DNA of 64,000 bases from positions 28,323 to 92,322 of the forward strand of contig JAIXWR010000031.1 in assembly GCA_027491155.1 (NCBI GenBank), in the 5' to 3' direction. Both the position numbers and the translations under genes were made by a program. Each line of letters opens with the position of its first letter. Positions within the stretch are counted from its first letter, which is position 1. A model generated the notes under the pieces. The model saw only the letters and a list, made by a program, of their open reading frames with translations, did no database searches and had not been told where the DNA came from. Shown here one piece after another: positions 17,962 to 27,962 of the stretch. Source of the stretch: Verrucomicrobiaceae bacterium. GTDB taxonomy: Bacteria; Verrucomicrobiota; Verrucomicrobiia; Verrucomicrobiales; Akkermansiaceae.

Positions 17962-18481
17962 CTCGCCCGCAGGTTAAAAAGACAACGAAGGAGAGGGAAG
18001 GGTGGAAATTCTTGTATGAAAGCGCCGCGGATGAGTAACAAAGCGAAAACTTTAAAACGCGTTTGGGAAAAAGATGCAGACCGGAAGCATCCCACAAACG
18101 TGTGATGCGCTGATTTGAAATGACCTAAAACCAGCGAGTTGCGATGATCGATCGGAGGGATTTTCCCCCGTGGTGCGGAAAAATACAAATCCTGCGCCGA
18201 TTCATACAAGCAAGCGGATCATGATGCATTAGCCTCCGGATAGAGACGGCGGTTTTGCCCGACTTTTCCGGACAGGAAGAGCTCGGGCTCCGGCCGCCAC
18301 TTGAAACCGAAACCCCTTCCTGTCCGAAAAACCCGCGGCACGGACCAAGCCGGCCGCCTTCAAGAAAACCCAACGCATCGGTCCCCGCCGGGATTCTTCG
18401 TGGATTTCCGGTTTGCCCCTCCGGGTGGCAACCCTGTCCCCGGCACCGCGGGAAACGATCCCTGCCCCATCGCACGAACCC
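17962..18481. other. 520-bp intergenic region upstream of the large beta-helix protein
   Basis: The region separates divergent genes. Positions 17976-18240 are clearly richer in A/T than the surroundings, as expected for promoters, but no convincing -35/-10 pair stands out. An inverted repeat of 16-nt arms with one mismatch (TTTTCCGGACAGGAAG at 18264-18279 and CTTCCTGTCCGAAAAA at 18316-18331) encloses 36 bases. It could be an mRNA leader hairpin or an operator. No gene is seen. Confidence 0.5.
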
Positions 18482-21400
18482 ATGAAAACCCCGCATCTTC
18501 ACTCCCGCAGCAGCCTGTTGGAGACCGCCCTCGGCCTCGGCTGCATCCTCGCCGCATCGCTTCCGTCGACCCAGGCCGCACCGCTCTGGTGGGACGGGGT
18601 CAGCGGCGGCTGGGACTCCACCGCGAACTGGTCCACGGTGGCTTCCGCCGACAATCCCGATCCGGCCGCCGTGCCAGGGGTGGGCGATGACGTGACCTTC
18701 AACATCGACCCGGTGGACGGCGCGGCCGTCGTCAGCCTGAATGCCGCGCGGTCGGTCAATTCTCTGGTCTTCAACAACACCGGCACGACCCTGCTCCAGG
18801 GCGGCGGGGTGGCCAACCAGGTGCTGACCATCGGTGCCGGCGGGATCTCGGTCGATGCCGCGGCAGGAGCCGTGACCATCGGTTCCACCACGGCATTGCA
18901 GGGCGTCACCACGACGATCGGCGCCACGCAGACCTGGCACAACGCTTCCCCGAACCCGCTGGTCGTGGCCAACCCGATCGCCAGCGCGGGCGCGCTCGGC
19001 AGCGGGGCGGGCATCACCAAGACGGGCTCCGGCACGGTCTGGCTTTCCACCGGCACGAATCACCAGCTCAACGGCACCCTGGACATCCAGGCGGGCAAGG
19101 TCCAGGTCTCGAGCGACCTCACCATGGGCGGCCTCAGCGGGGCCGGCACGCTCGAGAACGGCGGTCCGAACTCGAAGTGGTTCTTCGTCAACACGCCGCT
19201 GAACCAGAATTTCTCCGGCACCATCCAGAACGGTCCCACGGCCGCCCGGCTCGGCTTCGTGAAGCGCGGCACCGGGGCGCTGACCCTTTCCGGCACCAGC
19301 GGCCCGGCACTCGACAACATGGGCGTGGAGAACGGGAGGATCATCCTCCCGACGGGCGGTTCGATCAGCGTGGGCGGCGTCAACTTCGGCTCCGTCAACA
19401 TCGGCAACACCGGCAACGCCGCGAACAACGGCATCCTTGAAATCACCGGCGGCACGCTCAATGCCGCACGCACGACCAACCCCGGGTTCACCGTGGGCGC
19501 GGGCAACAACGCCCGCGGCTTCGTCAAGATGACCGGCGGCACGCTGAACGTGACCGAGCAGCTCAAGATCGGCAACGGCAGCGCGACCGCCACCCCGGCC
19601 CACGCGGGCTTCACCCTGGATGCCGGCAATGTCACTTCCGGAAGCTGGCTGGTGGTCGGCCTCAATTTCGACCGCTCCCTGCTGACCCAGAACGGCGGCT
19701 CGATCACCGTGGCGGCCAACCGCATGACCATCGGTGCCGGCGGCAACGGCTCGATCGGCGTGGTCAACCTGAACGGCGGCACCTTCGACATCGCCGCGGG
19801 AGCCAACACCGGGATCTTCCTCGGGGAGAACGGGACGGGAACGATCAACGTGATGGGTAGCGCCGCGCTGTCCCTCGCCACCAACGGCGGGGCGACCAGC
19901 GGCACGATGCAGTTCGGTGGCAACGCGTCCTCGCTGGCCGGCACGCTCAACCTCCGCGGCGGCAGCCTCAGCACCTTCGCGGTGACCAAGGGCGCCTCGA
20001 CCGCCACCGCGGTCTATCAGGTGAACTTCAACGGCGGCACCCTCAAGGCCGCGCAAACCAACCCGAACTTCCTGGCGGCCCTCGCCAACACCGAGGCCTA
20101 CGTCCACGCGGGCGGCGGCACCATCGACAACAACGGCGGCAACATCGGCATCGCCGAACCGCTGCTCGCCCCGACCGGCAACGGCGTCAGCGCCAGCGGC
20201 CTGGTCACCTCCGGCGGCGGCTACCTTTACCCGCCGATCGTCACCATCACCGGCGGCGGCGGCACCGGGGCCTCGGCCATCGCCAACATCGACGCCAGCG
20301 GCAACCTCACGGGGATCACCATCACCAACCCCGGGGTGAACTACACCAGCGCCCCGACCTTCGCCCTGGTCGGCGGCGGCGCCGGCAACACCGGGGCCCT
20401 CACCGGTGCCGCGAGCCTCGTCCCGAACACCAGCGGCGGGCTGACCTTCACCGGTGCGGGCACGACCAGCCTCACCGGGGCCAACACCTTCACCGGACCG
20501 ATCTCCGTCAACGGCGGCAAGCTGGCGATCGGCGGGATCTATGCGAACGCCGTGACGGTGGCGGCGGGCAAGGGCATCACCGTGGCGGATCCGGCCGGTG
20601 CGATCGGCTCCCTCAGCGTGCCTTCGCTCAACCTCGGCACCGGCGCGACGATCGACCTGGAGGCGAACGGCACGACCAGCGACAAGGTCGTGGTGACCAG
20701 CGCGGGAGGGCTTTCCCTCGGCACGCTCGGCTTCAACCTCTACGACAGCGGCACCACCAATCCGGCGCTCGCCGGCACCTACACGGTGCTCGAATACAAC
20801 ACGTCCTTCAGCGGCGGCACCGCCGGGATGTCGGTGCTGAACCCGCGGCCCGGCTACGTTTACAACTTCTCCGATACCGGCAGCGCGATCACGGTGATCG
20901 CCACGGCCATCGACACCGACGGCGACGGGATGACCGACGTCTATGAAGTCGCCAACGGCCTCGATCCGAACGACGCCACCGGCGTGAACGGTGCCTCCGG
21001 CAACCTCGACGGCGACTTCGCCACCAACCTCGAGGAATTCATCGCCGGCACCGGGGCCAACAACGCGGCTTCCGACCCGCTCAACACCGACAACGACGGC
21101 CTGCCCGACGCCTGGGAGGTCGCGAATTTCGGAAGCATCGCCGCGCAGACCGGCGCCGGCGACTTCGACGGCGACTTCGATTCCAACCTGCTGGAGTTCA
21201 CCAACGGCACCGTCGCCAACAGCGCCGCGAGCCTGAGCGACACCGACGCCGACGGACTCGGGGACGGCTGGGAGACCCTGTATTTCTCGGTGCTCACCGC
21301 CAAGGATGGCACCGTCGACAGCGACGGCGACCTCTTCACCGATCTCGAGGAATACCAGTATGGGTCCGATCCCAACGACTCCTCCTTCTCGCCCGCCTTC

Positions 21401-23893
21401 GGCAAGGCGGTCCACCGCTGGAGCTTCAGCGGGAACCTGAACGATTCGATCGGTACCAGCCACGCCACCATCGAGAACGGCCCGACCAACGGGGCCAACG
21501 TGGCGACCGTGGGCGCGGACTCCGTGACCCTGACCGGCGGCGCGAAGGCCAACTCGCAGTGGGTCAAGCTCGGCAGCAACCTGCTGCCGTCCCGCAACAC
21601 CCCGTGCACCATCCAGCTCTGGGCCACGGCCAATGCGACACAGAACTGGTCCCGTATCTTCGACTTCCACAGCAGCACCGCGGAGAATCTCTACATGAGC
21701 TGGTCCGTCGCTACCGGCGCGCTGACCGACCGCGTCCAGTGGAACGACGGCGGCGGTGCCAACAGCATCATCGTCGACAACACCAACCAGTACGCGCTTT
21801 CCACGAAATATCACATCGTGATGACCGTGGAACCGGCCGCCACCCCGGGAAGCTCGCTGGTGAAGTGGTACTCCGCTCCCGAGTACAACGGCACCACCAA
21901 CCTCGACCTGGGCGCGGCCCGCGGCAGCTTCACCATCCCGAACAGCCTCGCGCTGCTCAACGACTCGATCAACGCACTCGGCTTCTCGCCCTACAACGAC
22001 AACACCCCGAGCGCGACCTACGACGAGGTCCGGCTGTGGGACGGCGCGCTGTCGCAGTGGGCGCTCGAGGCCTTGCACGACCAGGGCCCGGGCGATCCCG
22101 TCCTGGCCGATTCCGATGCCGACAAGCTCCCCGACGCGTTCGAGCAGTTCTACTTCGGCAACCTCGCCGAAGGGCCCGCGAGCGACACCGACGGCGACTT
22201 CAGCTCCAACCGCGACGAGTTGCTCGCCGGTTCCGATCCCGACGACGCCTCGTCCAGCCCGAACGACTCCGATGCCGACGGCCTGCCGGATGCCTGGGAG
22301 ATGAACTTCTTCGGCGACCTCGACGAGACGGCCGGCGGCGATCCCGACGGCGACTTCGCCCTCAACAGCGACGAGCTTTCGGCGTCCAGCAATCCCTCGC
22401 TTTACACCTCGTTCCCGGATTCCGACTCCGACGGCATGTCCGACGCGTGGGAGACCTTCTACGTCGGCAATCTGAGCGACAACGGAACCGGTGATGGCGA
22501 TGGCGATGGCTTCAACACCCTTGCCGAATTCGTCGCGAAGAGCCTGCCGAACGCTCCGCTGTCTCCCGGCGTGCCCGACGGCGATGCCGACAACGACGGA
22601 TTGCCCGACCGATGGGAAACCACCTGGTTCAGTGCCACCACCCTGGCCACCGCGAACGGTGCCGGCGATGCCGATGGCGACGGCGCGACCAACCTGGCCG
22701 AGTATGAGGCCACCTCCGATCCCCAGGCGGCCACCTCGACACCGGCCGACGTGAACGGCGACGGAACCCCGGACCAGCGCGTCTTCCACGGCCTCAATGC
22801 CGCGGGCACCGGCTTGCAGGACAAGGATGGTGAAGCGACCCCGTTCACCGTCAGGCTCGGCAACACCGGCACGGCCATCCCCAGCGTCGATCCCAGGCTC
22901 GACCTCGACACCACGGCCGGCACGCTGGCGATGACCACGTCTTCCTCGGACATCAACGGTCAGGTGAACATGGCGCAGCTCGAGGCCATCGGCATCCCGC
23001 TGTCCTCGCTCGGCTTCACCGGTAACCAGGACTTCCGGATCCGGGCGCACTACGTGAACATGCCGGCACTCGGCGGCTACGATCAGGTCGGCGCCTACGT
23101 CGGCACTTCAAGCACCGCGATGACCCGCGCGGCCGCGATTGGCGCGAACCATCTCGCGCTGGGCGTCAACACGAACGGTGCTGCCGACTCCGCCGCTACC
23201 TTCGGGGCGGTGGGATCGGGGGGCGCCGCACTGCGCGACCTGACGGTGGTCATCGAGCGGATCGGCGGCGTGTGGTCCATGAGCTGCAATGGAAATCCCA
23301 GCAACCCGGGAGCCCAACCGGCCTTCCTCGACGGGAACGCGGCGCTGCAGGCCGGGGTCTTCGTGCTCGACCAGAACGTCAACAAGACGGCCATCCTGGA
23401 AAGCTTCACCGCGGTCAGCTTCGGGGCCTCCTCGCCGGATGCGGACGACGACGGCATGGACGACGCCTGGGAAACCGCCAACTTCGGCAACACGGGCCGC
23501 GACGGCACGCTCGACTTCGATTCCGACGGCGTGAACGACCTGACCGAGTTCGCCTTCGACGGCGATCCCGGAAGCGGGTCTTCGACCGGGACCCTGAGCA
23601 GCGCCCTGGCGGACACCAACGGCAATTTGCAGAAGGAGCTGACGCTGACCGTGGCGGTCCGCAGCGGTGCCACCTTCGGAGCCGGTGCCGGCGGGACCCA
23701 GGTGGCCACCGTCGGCGGGGTGACCTACACCATCCGCGGGTCGCTGGATCTGACCACCTTCACCAGCGCGGTCAGCCACGTGGGCAGCACGGCGTCGGGC
23801 AATCCCGACTACGAACTGCACACCTTCCGCCTGAACGCGTCCGAAGGACTCGCGGGCAAGGGCTTCCTGCAGGCGGTTGCCACGCACCCCTGA
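18482..23893 (+). CDS. Giant exported beta-helix protein with calcium repeats and a LamG domain
   Basis: A 1,803-residue surface or secreted protein. Signal peptide 1-34 (ends STQAAP). Residues 40-800 are Gly/Asn/Thr-rich and beta-helical, with autotransporter-associated repeats (GSGTVWLSTGTNHQLNGTL; GAGTTSLTGANTFTG). Eight acidic units of the type D-x-D-x-DG-L/M-x-D-x-W/Y-E occur: three at about 812-975, four at 1208-1436 and one near 1653. They resemble thrombospondin type 3 or dockerin-like calcium-binding repeats. A LamG/concanavalin domain (about 977-1200, HRWSFSGNLNDSIGTSHAT) lies between the first two groups. There is no C-terminal beta-barrel and no PEP-CTERM motif, so how it crosses the outer membrane is unclear. 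Adhesion or polysaccharide binding is likely. The ATG at 18482 was chosen for the signal peptide. Confidence 0.85.
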   Translation: MKTPHLHSRSSLLETALGLGCILAASLPSTQAAPLWWDGVSGGWDSTANWSTVASADNPDPAAVPGVGDDVTFNIDPVDGAAVVSLNAARSVNSLVFNNTGTTLLQGGGVANQVLTIGAGGISVDAAAGAVTIGSTTALQGVTTTIGATQTWHNASPNPLVVANPIASAGALGSGAGITKTGSGTVWLSTGTNHQLNGTLDIQAGKVQVSSDLTMGGLSGAGTLENGGPNSKWFFVNTPLNQNFSGTIQNGPTAARLGFVKRGTGALTLSGTSGPALDNMGVENGRIILPTGGSISVGGVNFGSVNIGNTGNAANNGILEITGGTLNAARTTNPGFTVGAGNNARGFVKMTGGTLNVTEQLKIGNGSATATPAHAGFTLDAGNVTSGSWLVVGLNFDRSLLTQNGGSITVAANRMTIGAGGNGSIGVVNLNGGTFDIAAGANTGIFLGENGTGTINVMGSAALSLATNGGATSGTMQFGGNASSLAGTLNLRGGSLSTFAVTKGASTATAVYQVNFNGGTLKAAQTNPNFLAALANTEAYVHAGGGTIDNNGGNIGIAEPLLAPTGNGVSASGLVTSGGGYLYPPIVTITGGGGTGASAIANIDASGNLTGITITNPGVNYTSAPTFALVGGGAGNTGALTGAASLVPNTSGGLTFTGAGTTSLTGANTFTGPISVNGGKLAIGGIYANAVTVAAGKGITVADPAGAIGSLSVPSLNLGTGATIDLEANGTTSDKVVVTSAGGLSLGTLGFNLYDSGTTNPALAGTYTVLEYNTSFSGGTAGMSVLNPRPGYVYNFSDTGSAITVIATAIDTDGDGMTDVYEVANGLDPNDATGVNGASGNLDGDFATNLEEFIAGTGANNAASDPLNTDNDGLPDAWEVANFGSIAAQTGAGDFDGDFDSNLLEFTNGTVANSAASLSDTDADGLGDGWETLYFSVLTAKDGTVDSDGDLFTDLEEYQYGSDPNDSSFSPAFGKAVHRWSFSGNLNDSIGTSHATIENGPTNGANVATVGADSVTLTGGAKANSQWVKLGSNLLPSRNTPCTIQLWATANATQNWSRIFDFHSSTAENLYMSWSVATGALTDRVQWNDGGGANSIIVDNTNQYALSTKYHIVMTVEPAATPGSSLVKWYSAPEYNGTTNLDLGAARGSFTIPNSLALLNDSINALGFSPYNDNTPSATYDEVRLWDGALSQWALEALHDQGPGDPVLADSDADKLPDAFEQFYFGNLAEGPASDTDGDFSSNRDELLAGSDPDDASSSPNDSDADGLPDAWEMNFFGDLDETAGGDPDGDFALNSDELSASSNPSLYTSFPDSDSDGMSDAWETFYVGNLSDNGTGDGDGDGFNTLAEFVAKSLPNAPLSPGVPDGDADNDGLPDRWETTWFSATTLATANGAGDADGDGATNLAEYEATSDPQAATSTPADVNGDGTPDQRVFHGLNAAGTGLQDKDGEATPFTVRLGNTGTAIPSVDPRLDLDTTAGTLAMTTSSSDINGQVNMAQLEAIGIPLSSLGFTGNQDFRIRAHYVNMPALGGYDQVGAYVGTSSTAMTRAAAIGANHLALGVNTNGAADSAATFGAVGSGGAALRDLTVVIERIGGVWSMSCNGNPSNPGAQPAFLDGNAALQAGVFVLDQNVNKTAILESFTAVSFGASSPDADDDGMDDAWETANFGNTGRDGTLDFDSDGVNDLTEFAFDGDPGSGSSTGTLSSALADTNGNLQKELTLTVAVRSGATFGAGAGGTQVATVGGVTYTIRGSLDLTTFTSAVSHVGSTASGNPDYELHTFRLNASEGLAGKGFLQAVATHP

Positions 23894-23912
23894 GTGGCCG
23901 GATGAGAATCAA

Positions 23913-23949
23913 GCCCCCGGCGCCGGCACCGGTTCCGGGGGCCTTTTTT
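23913..23949 (+). terminator. Rho-independent terminator after the beta-helix gene
   Basis: A GC-rich stem (GCCCCCGG paired with CCGGGGGC, with further pairing of CGCCGG and CCGG in the loop) is followed directly by CTTTTTTG. It lies 20 bases after the stop and is one of the clearest terminators in the window. Confidence 0.88.
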
Positions 23950-24376
23950 GTCCACCGCGAGGACCGGTGCTACCGGAGCTGCCGGAAGAGGCGTCGCTTT
24001 TCGCCTGAAAAAGCAGTTGTCCGGTAAAATCGTGCACGAACCGAAAGCAGCATCCTTCCCTTGATTCCCACGACGCGGATCCAGCCGGTATCCCCCGAAT
24101 GGGCTAGGGAGAGGAGCTTGGCCCGGACAGCCGATCGGTAGAATCCCTTCACGGACTCAACTTTTCCTCGGCAGTTGGGTGAAATCATACAAATCGATGT
24201 CCGGACGATCCTATTCTTTCAAAAACCACATGGTATGGTCATCGCACCCGAGAAACTGCGAACGGCCGCCCAAGCCGTCGGAGCGATGCGATTCCTCCAA
24301 CCGCCTCCCTCCGTTCAGGAACTGCTCAAGCAAGCCCGTTTGCTGTATTTCAAAAGTAGCTACATTTTCGACCGTG
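23950..24376. other. Intergenic region upstream of the pilin-like protein
   Basis: About 430 bases without a convincing gene. The right half (24170-24375) is A/T-richer and probably carries the promoter of the following gene. TTGCTG and TACATT at 24339-24365 are 15 bases apart, too close for a standard promoter. An out-of-frame ORF from TTG 24175 looks weakly protein-like for about 70 codons but runs into the next gene. Confidence 0.4.
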
Positions 24377-27300
24377 ATGAAACCCAAGACATCCACTCGC
24401 CGCCGCGGCATGCAGGGACGCCAAGGCTTTGCGCTGGTGATCTCGCTGACCCTGATGGTGTTGCTGACCATCCTCGCGGTGGGCTTGCTGACGCTTTCGT
24501 CGGTTTCGCTGCGCGGCAGCGGGGCCGGTGAGGCGCGGGCAGAGGCCCAGGCCAATGCCCGCATGGCGCTGATGATGGCGATCGGCGAGCTGCAGACGGC
24601 GATGGGTCCCGATCGCAGCATCTCCGCCCGTGCCTCGGTGGTCGCCAAGGGTGCGGCCGAGCCGAACCTGCTGGGTGCTTGGGAAAGCTGGCGCTGGGAG
24701 CCGGGAACCAGCGGTCCGAACTACGGCGAAAAGGAGTCCCGCTTCCGCGGCTGGCTGGCATCAAACAGCGACCCGCAGGCCGCGCGGAACCTGGCATCGG
24801 CCGGCAGCGCCTTTTCCGATCCCATCTGGCTGGTCAATCCGGAGACCGTCGGCATTCCCGAGGGAAGCGGGGCCAACAGTCCGGGGCTGCGCGGGGACCG
24901 GGTGAAGCTCCAGGCCTCCGAGACACGCCTCGGGGCCTTCGCCTGGGGCGTCATGGATGAGAGCCAGAAAGCGCCGATCCACTTGGAAGAGCGCAAGCCC
25001 GCGAACGACGGCGAGACCCTGGCCCGCCGCACCGCGCCCGCCCGCGCCCGGCCCGAAGCGGTGCTGGTCAGCCTTTCTCCCGACAAGCTGGGAGATCCCG
25101 CCAGGATCGTCTCGCTCGACACCTCGGTGGTCGCCGCCGGCGGGGCGGAGGGCCGCAAGATCCTGAGCCATCAGGCCGACGTCACCCCGCATTCGGTCGG
25201 GCTGCTGACCGATGTGACCGATGGCGGCTTCAAGACGGACCTCACCACCTTGTTCGAATCCTCGACCGTCTCGCCGAACGCCAACGGCCTGCCCACCGTT
25301 TACAAGAGCGAGCGCTACACGGCCAACGACGGCGCCCCGCGCTGGGACTACCTCCGCAGCCACTACCAGCTCAACCGCCGCGTGACTTCCACCGCCAGCG
25401 GCCAGCCGGTGATGGCCTTGAGCGCGAACGACCTCCGCCCCGGGAGCAACGGGGTCACCGCCGCTCCCACCAGCGAGCGCCTGCTGCCGGTCATCGCCAA
25501 GCTGCAGATCATGTTCTCGGTCGTCGCCCACTACAACCACATCGGCGACCGCGTGGAGTTCTTCAACACCAGGGCGGTGCCTCCGGGGAACGAGAACTAC
25601 GGCTGTCCCCACCTCGTTTACGACCCGGTGGTGACGCTCTACAACCCCTACGACGTCGCGCTCGACCTCCAGAAGCTCCGCATCCGCATCTGGGACCCGC
25701 CGGTGGTCTTCGGCTTCAAGAAGAACAACGCCTGGCTGCGCGACGAGTTCGCCAGCGGCAAGTTCCACGGCCTCGCGCAGTTCCAGATCGCCAACGAGAG
25801 GAATCCCAACGCCCGGCGCTATTTCAGCCTGTTCCTGCGCGAGATGAACGGCACCGCGCCCGGCAGGAAAATCCGCCTCGAACCGGGCGAGGTGAAGGTG
25901 TTCTCGCCATGGGTCGAACCCAACTGGACCTGGGGCCTCGAAACCGCCGGGGGATACAACGTTCGATCGTTCTTCGATTGGAACGCCGGCCTCGATTTCG
26001 GCAACCAGGACGGCCGGACCAAGCAGGCGATGGGCATTGAAACGGTGCCCGGCTGGGATCCGCGCGCCGGCTTGCAGACCGACCACCTGAGCTACGCGTC
26101 CCGCCCGCAGGCGACCCGCTACCAGTTCGAGATCGACAACAACTGGAACGGCGGCTGGCTGGCCATCAAGAACACCGACACCTTCACGGTCGAGGCCAAG
26201 CCGGGCCGCACGGTCGCCATCGCGAACCAGCCCGACTTCACCGTCGACTTGCTGGCTGGATCCGTGGCCGATACCACCCGCGACATCCTGCGCACCTACA
26301 AGTTCCGCTTCGGCGACCCGACCGCGGAGATCAGCGCCAACCCCTCCACACCGGTCATCAGCCGGACCTTCGAGGTCGGCAGCCTGCTCCAGAAGCCCGG
26401 CGACACCAAGCCCGAGGGCAAAACGCCTTTCGCGATCCTTTCGATGGCGGCCAAGACGACCGTCGACCCCCTCGACCAGTCGATGCCTTGGCTTCACAAC
26501 CATCCGGTGGTGGAAGGGACCGACCAGGTCAGCACCCGCGTGGGGAACGCCCTCGACTCCTACGACATGCGCTTCGAGGAAGTGCAGGACTTCACCACCT
26601 TCCCCGGGATCGAGATCGAGCCCGTGACCAACCGCGGCTACTATGGAGCTAGTACCACCGCCAACCGCGGGGTCTCGAACGTGCCGATGTTTCGGGTGCC
26701 GCTGGTGCCGGCCTCGAGCCTGGGCGACCTGATTCCGGCGAACCTGGTCGCCAGCGCCAGCCTGCCCCGGGTCACCCACGCCTTCGGCAATTCCCGCGCG
26801 CATCCGCTGATTCCCAGCGGCGCGGTCGACCGGGCGGCCCCCGCCGGCGGCAGCGGCCTGATGCTCGACCACTCCTACCTGCTCAACGACTCGCTGTGGG
26901 ACAGCACCTACTTCTCGACGGTCGCGATTTACTCCAGCCCGCTGGCGTCCGGTCCCAACCGCAAGACCCTGCTGACCGAGTTCTTCAAGGGCGAGCGCAA
27001 GCTGCTCAATCCCCGCTTCATCCCGCACCTTGCGGGACAGGGCTCGGCGGAAGAACAGGCGGGAACGCTCGACGGGCTCGACGAAACCACCCTCAGCCGC
27101 CGGCTGGCCGGGGCGCTGATGGTCCAGGGACCCTTCAACGTGAACTCCGATTCGGTCGCGGCCTGGAAGGCGATGCTTTCCTCCCTGCGCGACACCGCGA
27201 TCCTCGGCTGGCGGAAATCCGACATGACTCCCTCCGGCAAGACCGGCTTCCCGCGCGCCGGCATGCCGATCGCCGGGGATGCCGACGACGAGGGTCGCAG

Positions 27301-27943
27301 GGCCGGGCTGGCCGTGGCCGGCAAGATCCGCTGGGCCGGTTTCCGCGCGCTCGACGACGCGCAGATCGAGAAATTGGCCGTCCGCATCGTCGAACAGATC
27401 CGCGCCCGCGGTGCCGAGGACGGCGCGCCCTCGCTCACGCTCGGCGAGTTCGTCAACCGCCGCCTTGGCAGCGCGTCCGAACTGCACGTGCTTTCGGGAT
27501 TGCTCCAGAAGGCGATCGACGAGTCCGGGATCAACGACAAGTTCCACTCCCCGGATTACGATTCGAGGCCGCTCACCGGCGCTTCCCTCACCCACGCGTC
27601 CGCCCTGAACGGCCTGGTCAATCCGGACGCCCGCAGGGGCTACTCCGGCGAGGGTTCTCCCGCCATCCTCACCCAGGGCGACCTGCTGATGGCGCTGGCC
27701 CCGGTGATCACGGTCCGCGGCGACACCTTCCGCATCCGCGCCTACGGTGAATCTCGTACCAAGGACGGCGGGGTCAACGCCAAGGCCTGGTGCGAGGCGG
27801 TGGTGCAGCGCACGCCGGATTACCTCGACCCGGCCGATCTTCCCGAAATCAAGGCCGCCCAACTGACCCGCGAGGCCAACCGCCGCTTCGGCCGCCGCTT
27901 CGTGGTCACCTCCTTCCGCTGGCTGTCGCCCGAAGAAGTCTGA
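24377..27943 (+). CDS. Large pilin-like protein, probably Verru_Chthon cassette protein A
   Basis: A 1,188-residue protein. After a basic start (MKPKTSTRRRGMQGRQG) comes one hydrophobic segment, FALVISLTLMVLLTILAVGL, then SLRGSGAGEARAEAQANAR. This is the N-terminal plan of PilX/PulK-like minor pilins and of the Verru_Chthon A family. The long remainder is exported and beta-rich (tryptophan-rich stretch near 510-530). In the few genomes where the family was defined, A occurs with three smaller pilin-like genes (B, C, D); here none follows, only an exported protein. Assembly into a pseudopilus is a family inference. ATG 24377 is chosen because upstream codons are non-coding in character. Confidence 0.75.
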   Translation: MKPKTSTRRRGMQGRQGFALVISLTLMVLLTILAVGLLTLSSVSLRGSGAGEARAEAQANARMALMMAIGELQTAMGPDRSISARASVVAKGAAEPNLLGAWESWRWEPGTSGPNYGEKESRFRGWLASNSDPQAARNLASAGSAFSDPIWLVNPETVGIPEGSGANSPGLRGDRVKLQASETRLGAFAWGVMDESQKAPIHLEERKPANDGETLARRTAPARARPEAVLVSLSPDKLGDPARIVSLDTSVVAAGGAEGRKILSHQADVTPHSVGLLTDVTDGGFKTDLTTLFESSTVSPNANGLPTVYKSERYTANDGAPRWDYLRSHYQLNRRVTSTASGQPVMALSANDLRPGSNGVTAAPTSERLLPVIAKLQIMFSVVAHYNHIGDRVEFFNTRAVPPGNENYGCPHLVYDPVVTLYNPYDVALDLQKLRIRIWDPPVVFGFKKNNAWLRDEFASGKFHGLAQFQIANERNPNARRYFSLFLREMNGTAPGRKIRLEPGEVKVFSPWVEPNWTWGLETAGGYNVRSFFDWNAGLDFGNQDGRTKQAMGIETVPGWDPRAGLQTDHLSYASRPQATRYQFEIDNNWNGGWLAIKNTDTFTVEAKPGRTVAIANQPDFTVDLLAGSVADTTRDILRTYKFRFGDPTAEISANPSTPVISRTFEVGSLLQKPGDTKPEGKTPFAILSMAAKTTVDPLDQSMPWLHNHPVVEGTDQVSTRVGNALDSYDMRFEEVQDFTTFPGIEIEPVTNRGYYGASTTANRGVSNVPMFRVPLVPASSLGDLIPANLVASASLPRVTHAFGNSRAHPLIPSGAVDRAAPAGGSGLMLDHSYLLNDSLWDSTYFSTVAIYSSPLASGPNRKTLLTEFFKGERKLLNPRFIPHLAGQGSAEEQAGTLDGLDETTLSRRLAGALMVQGPFNVNSDSVAAWKAMLSSLRDTAILGWRKSDMTPSGKTGFPRAGMPIAGDADDEGRRAGLAVAGKIRWAGFRALDDAQIEKLAVRIVEQIRARGAEDGAPSLTLGEFVNRRLGSASELHVLSGLLQKAIDESGINDKFHSPDYDSRPLTGASLTHASALNGLVNPDARRGYSGEGSPAILTQGDLLMALAPVITVRGDTFRIRAYGESRTKDGGVNAKAWCEAVVQRTPDYLDPADLPEIKAAQLTREANRRFGRRFVVTSFRWLSPEEV

Positions 27944-27962
27944 TGATTCCCCGCGTCCGTTC

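Noticed and set aside
18125..23050. Very long minus-strand ORF opposite the beta-helix protein
   Set aside because: It is the antisense of a high-GC gene with few stops; the translation is Gly/Val/Arg/Asp-rich with no domain, whereas the plus strand has a signal peptide and known repeats.
24175..24531. ORF starting TTG, weakly protein-like for 70 codons
   Set aside because: It continues out of frame into the pilin-like gene and its third-position GC is low compared with real genes here.
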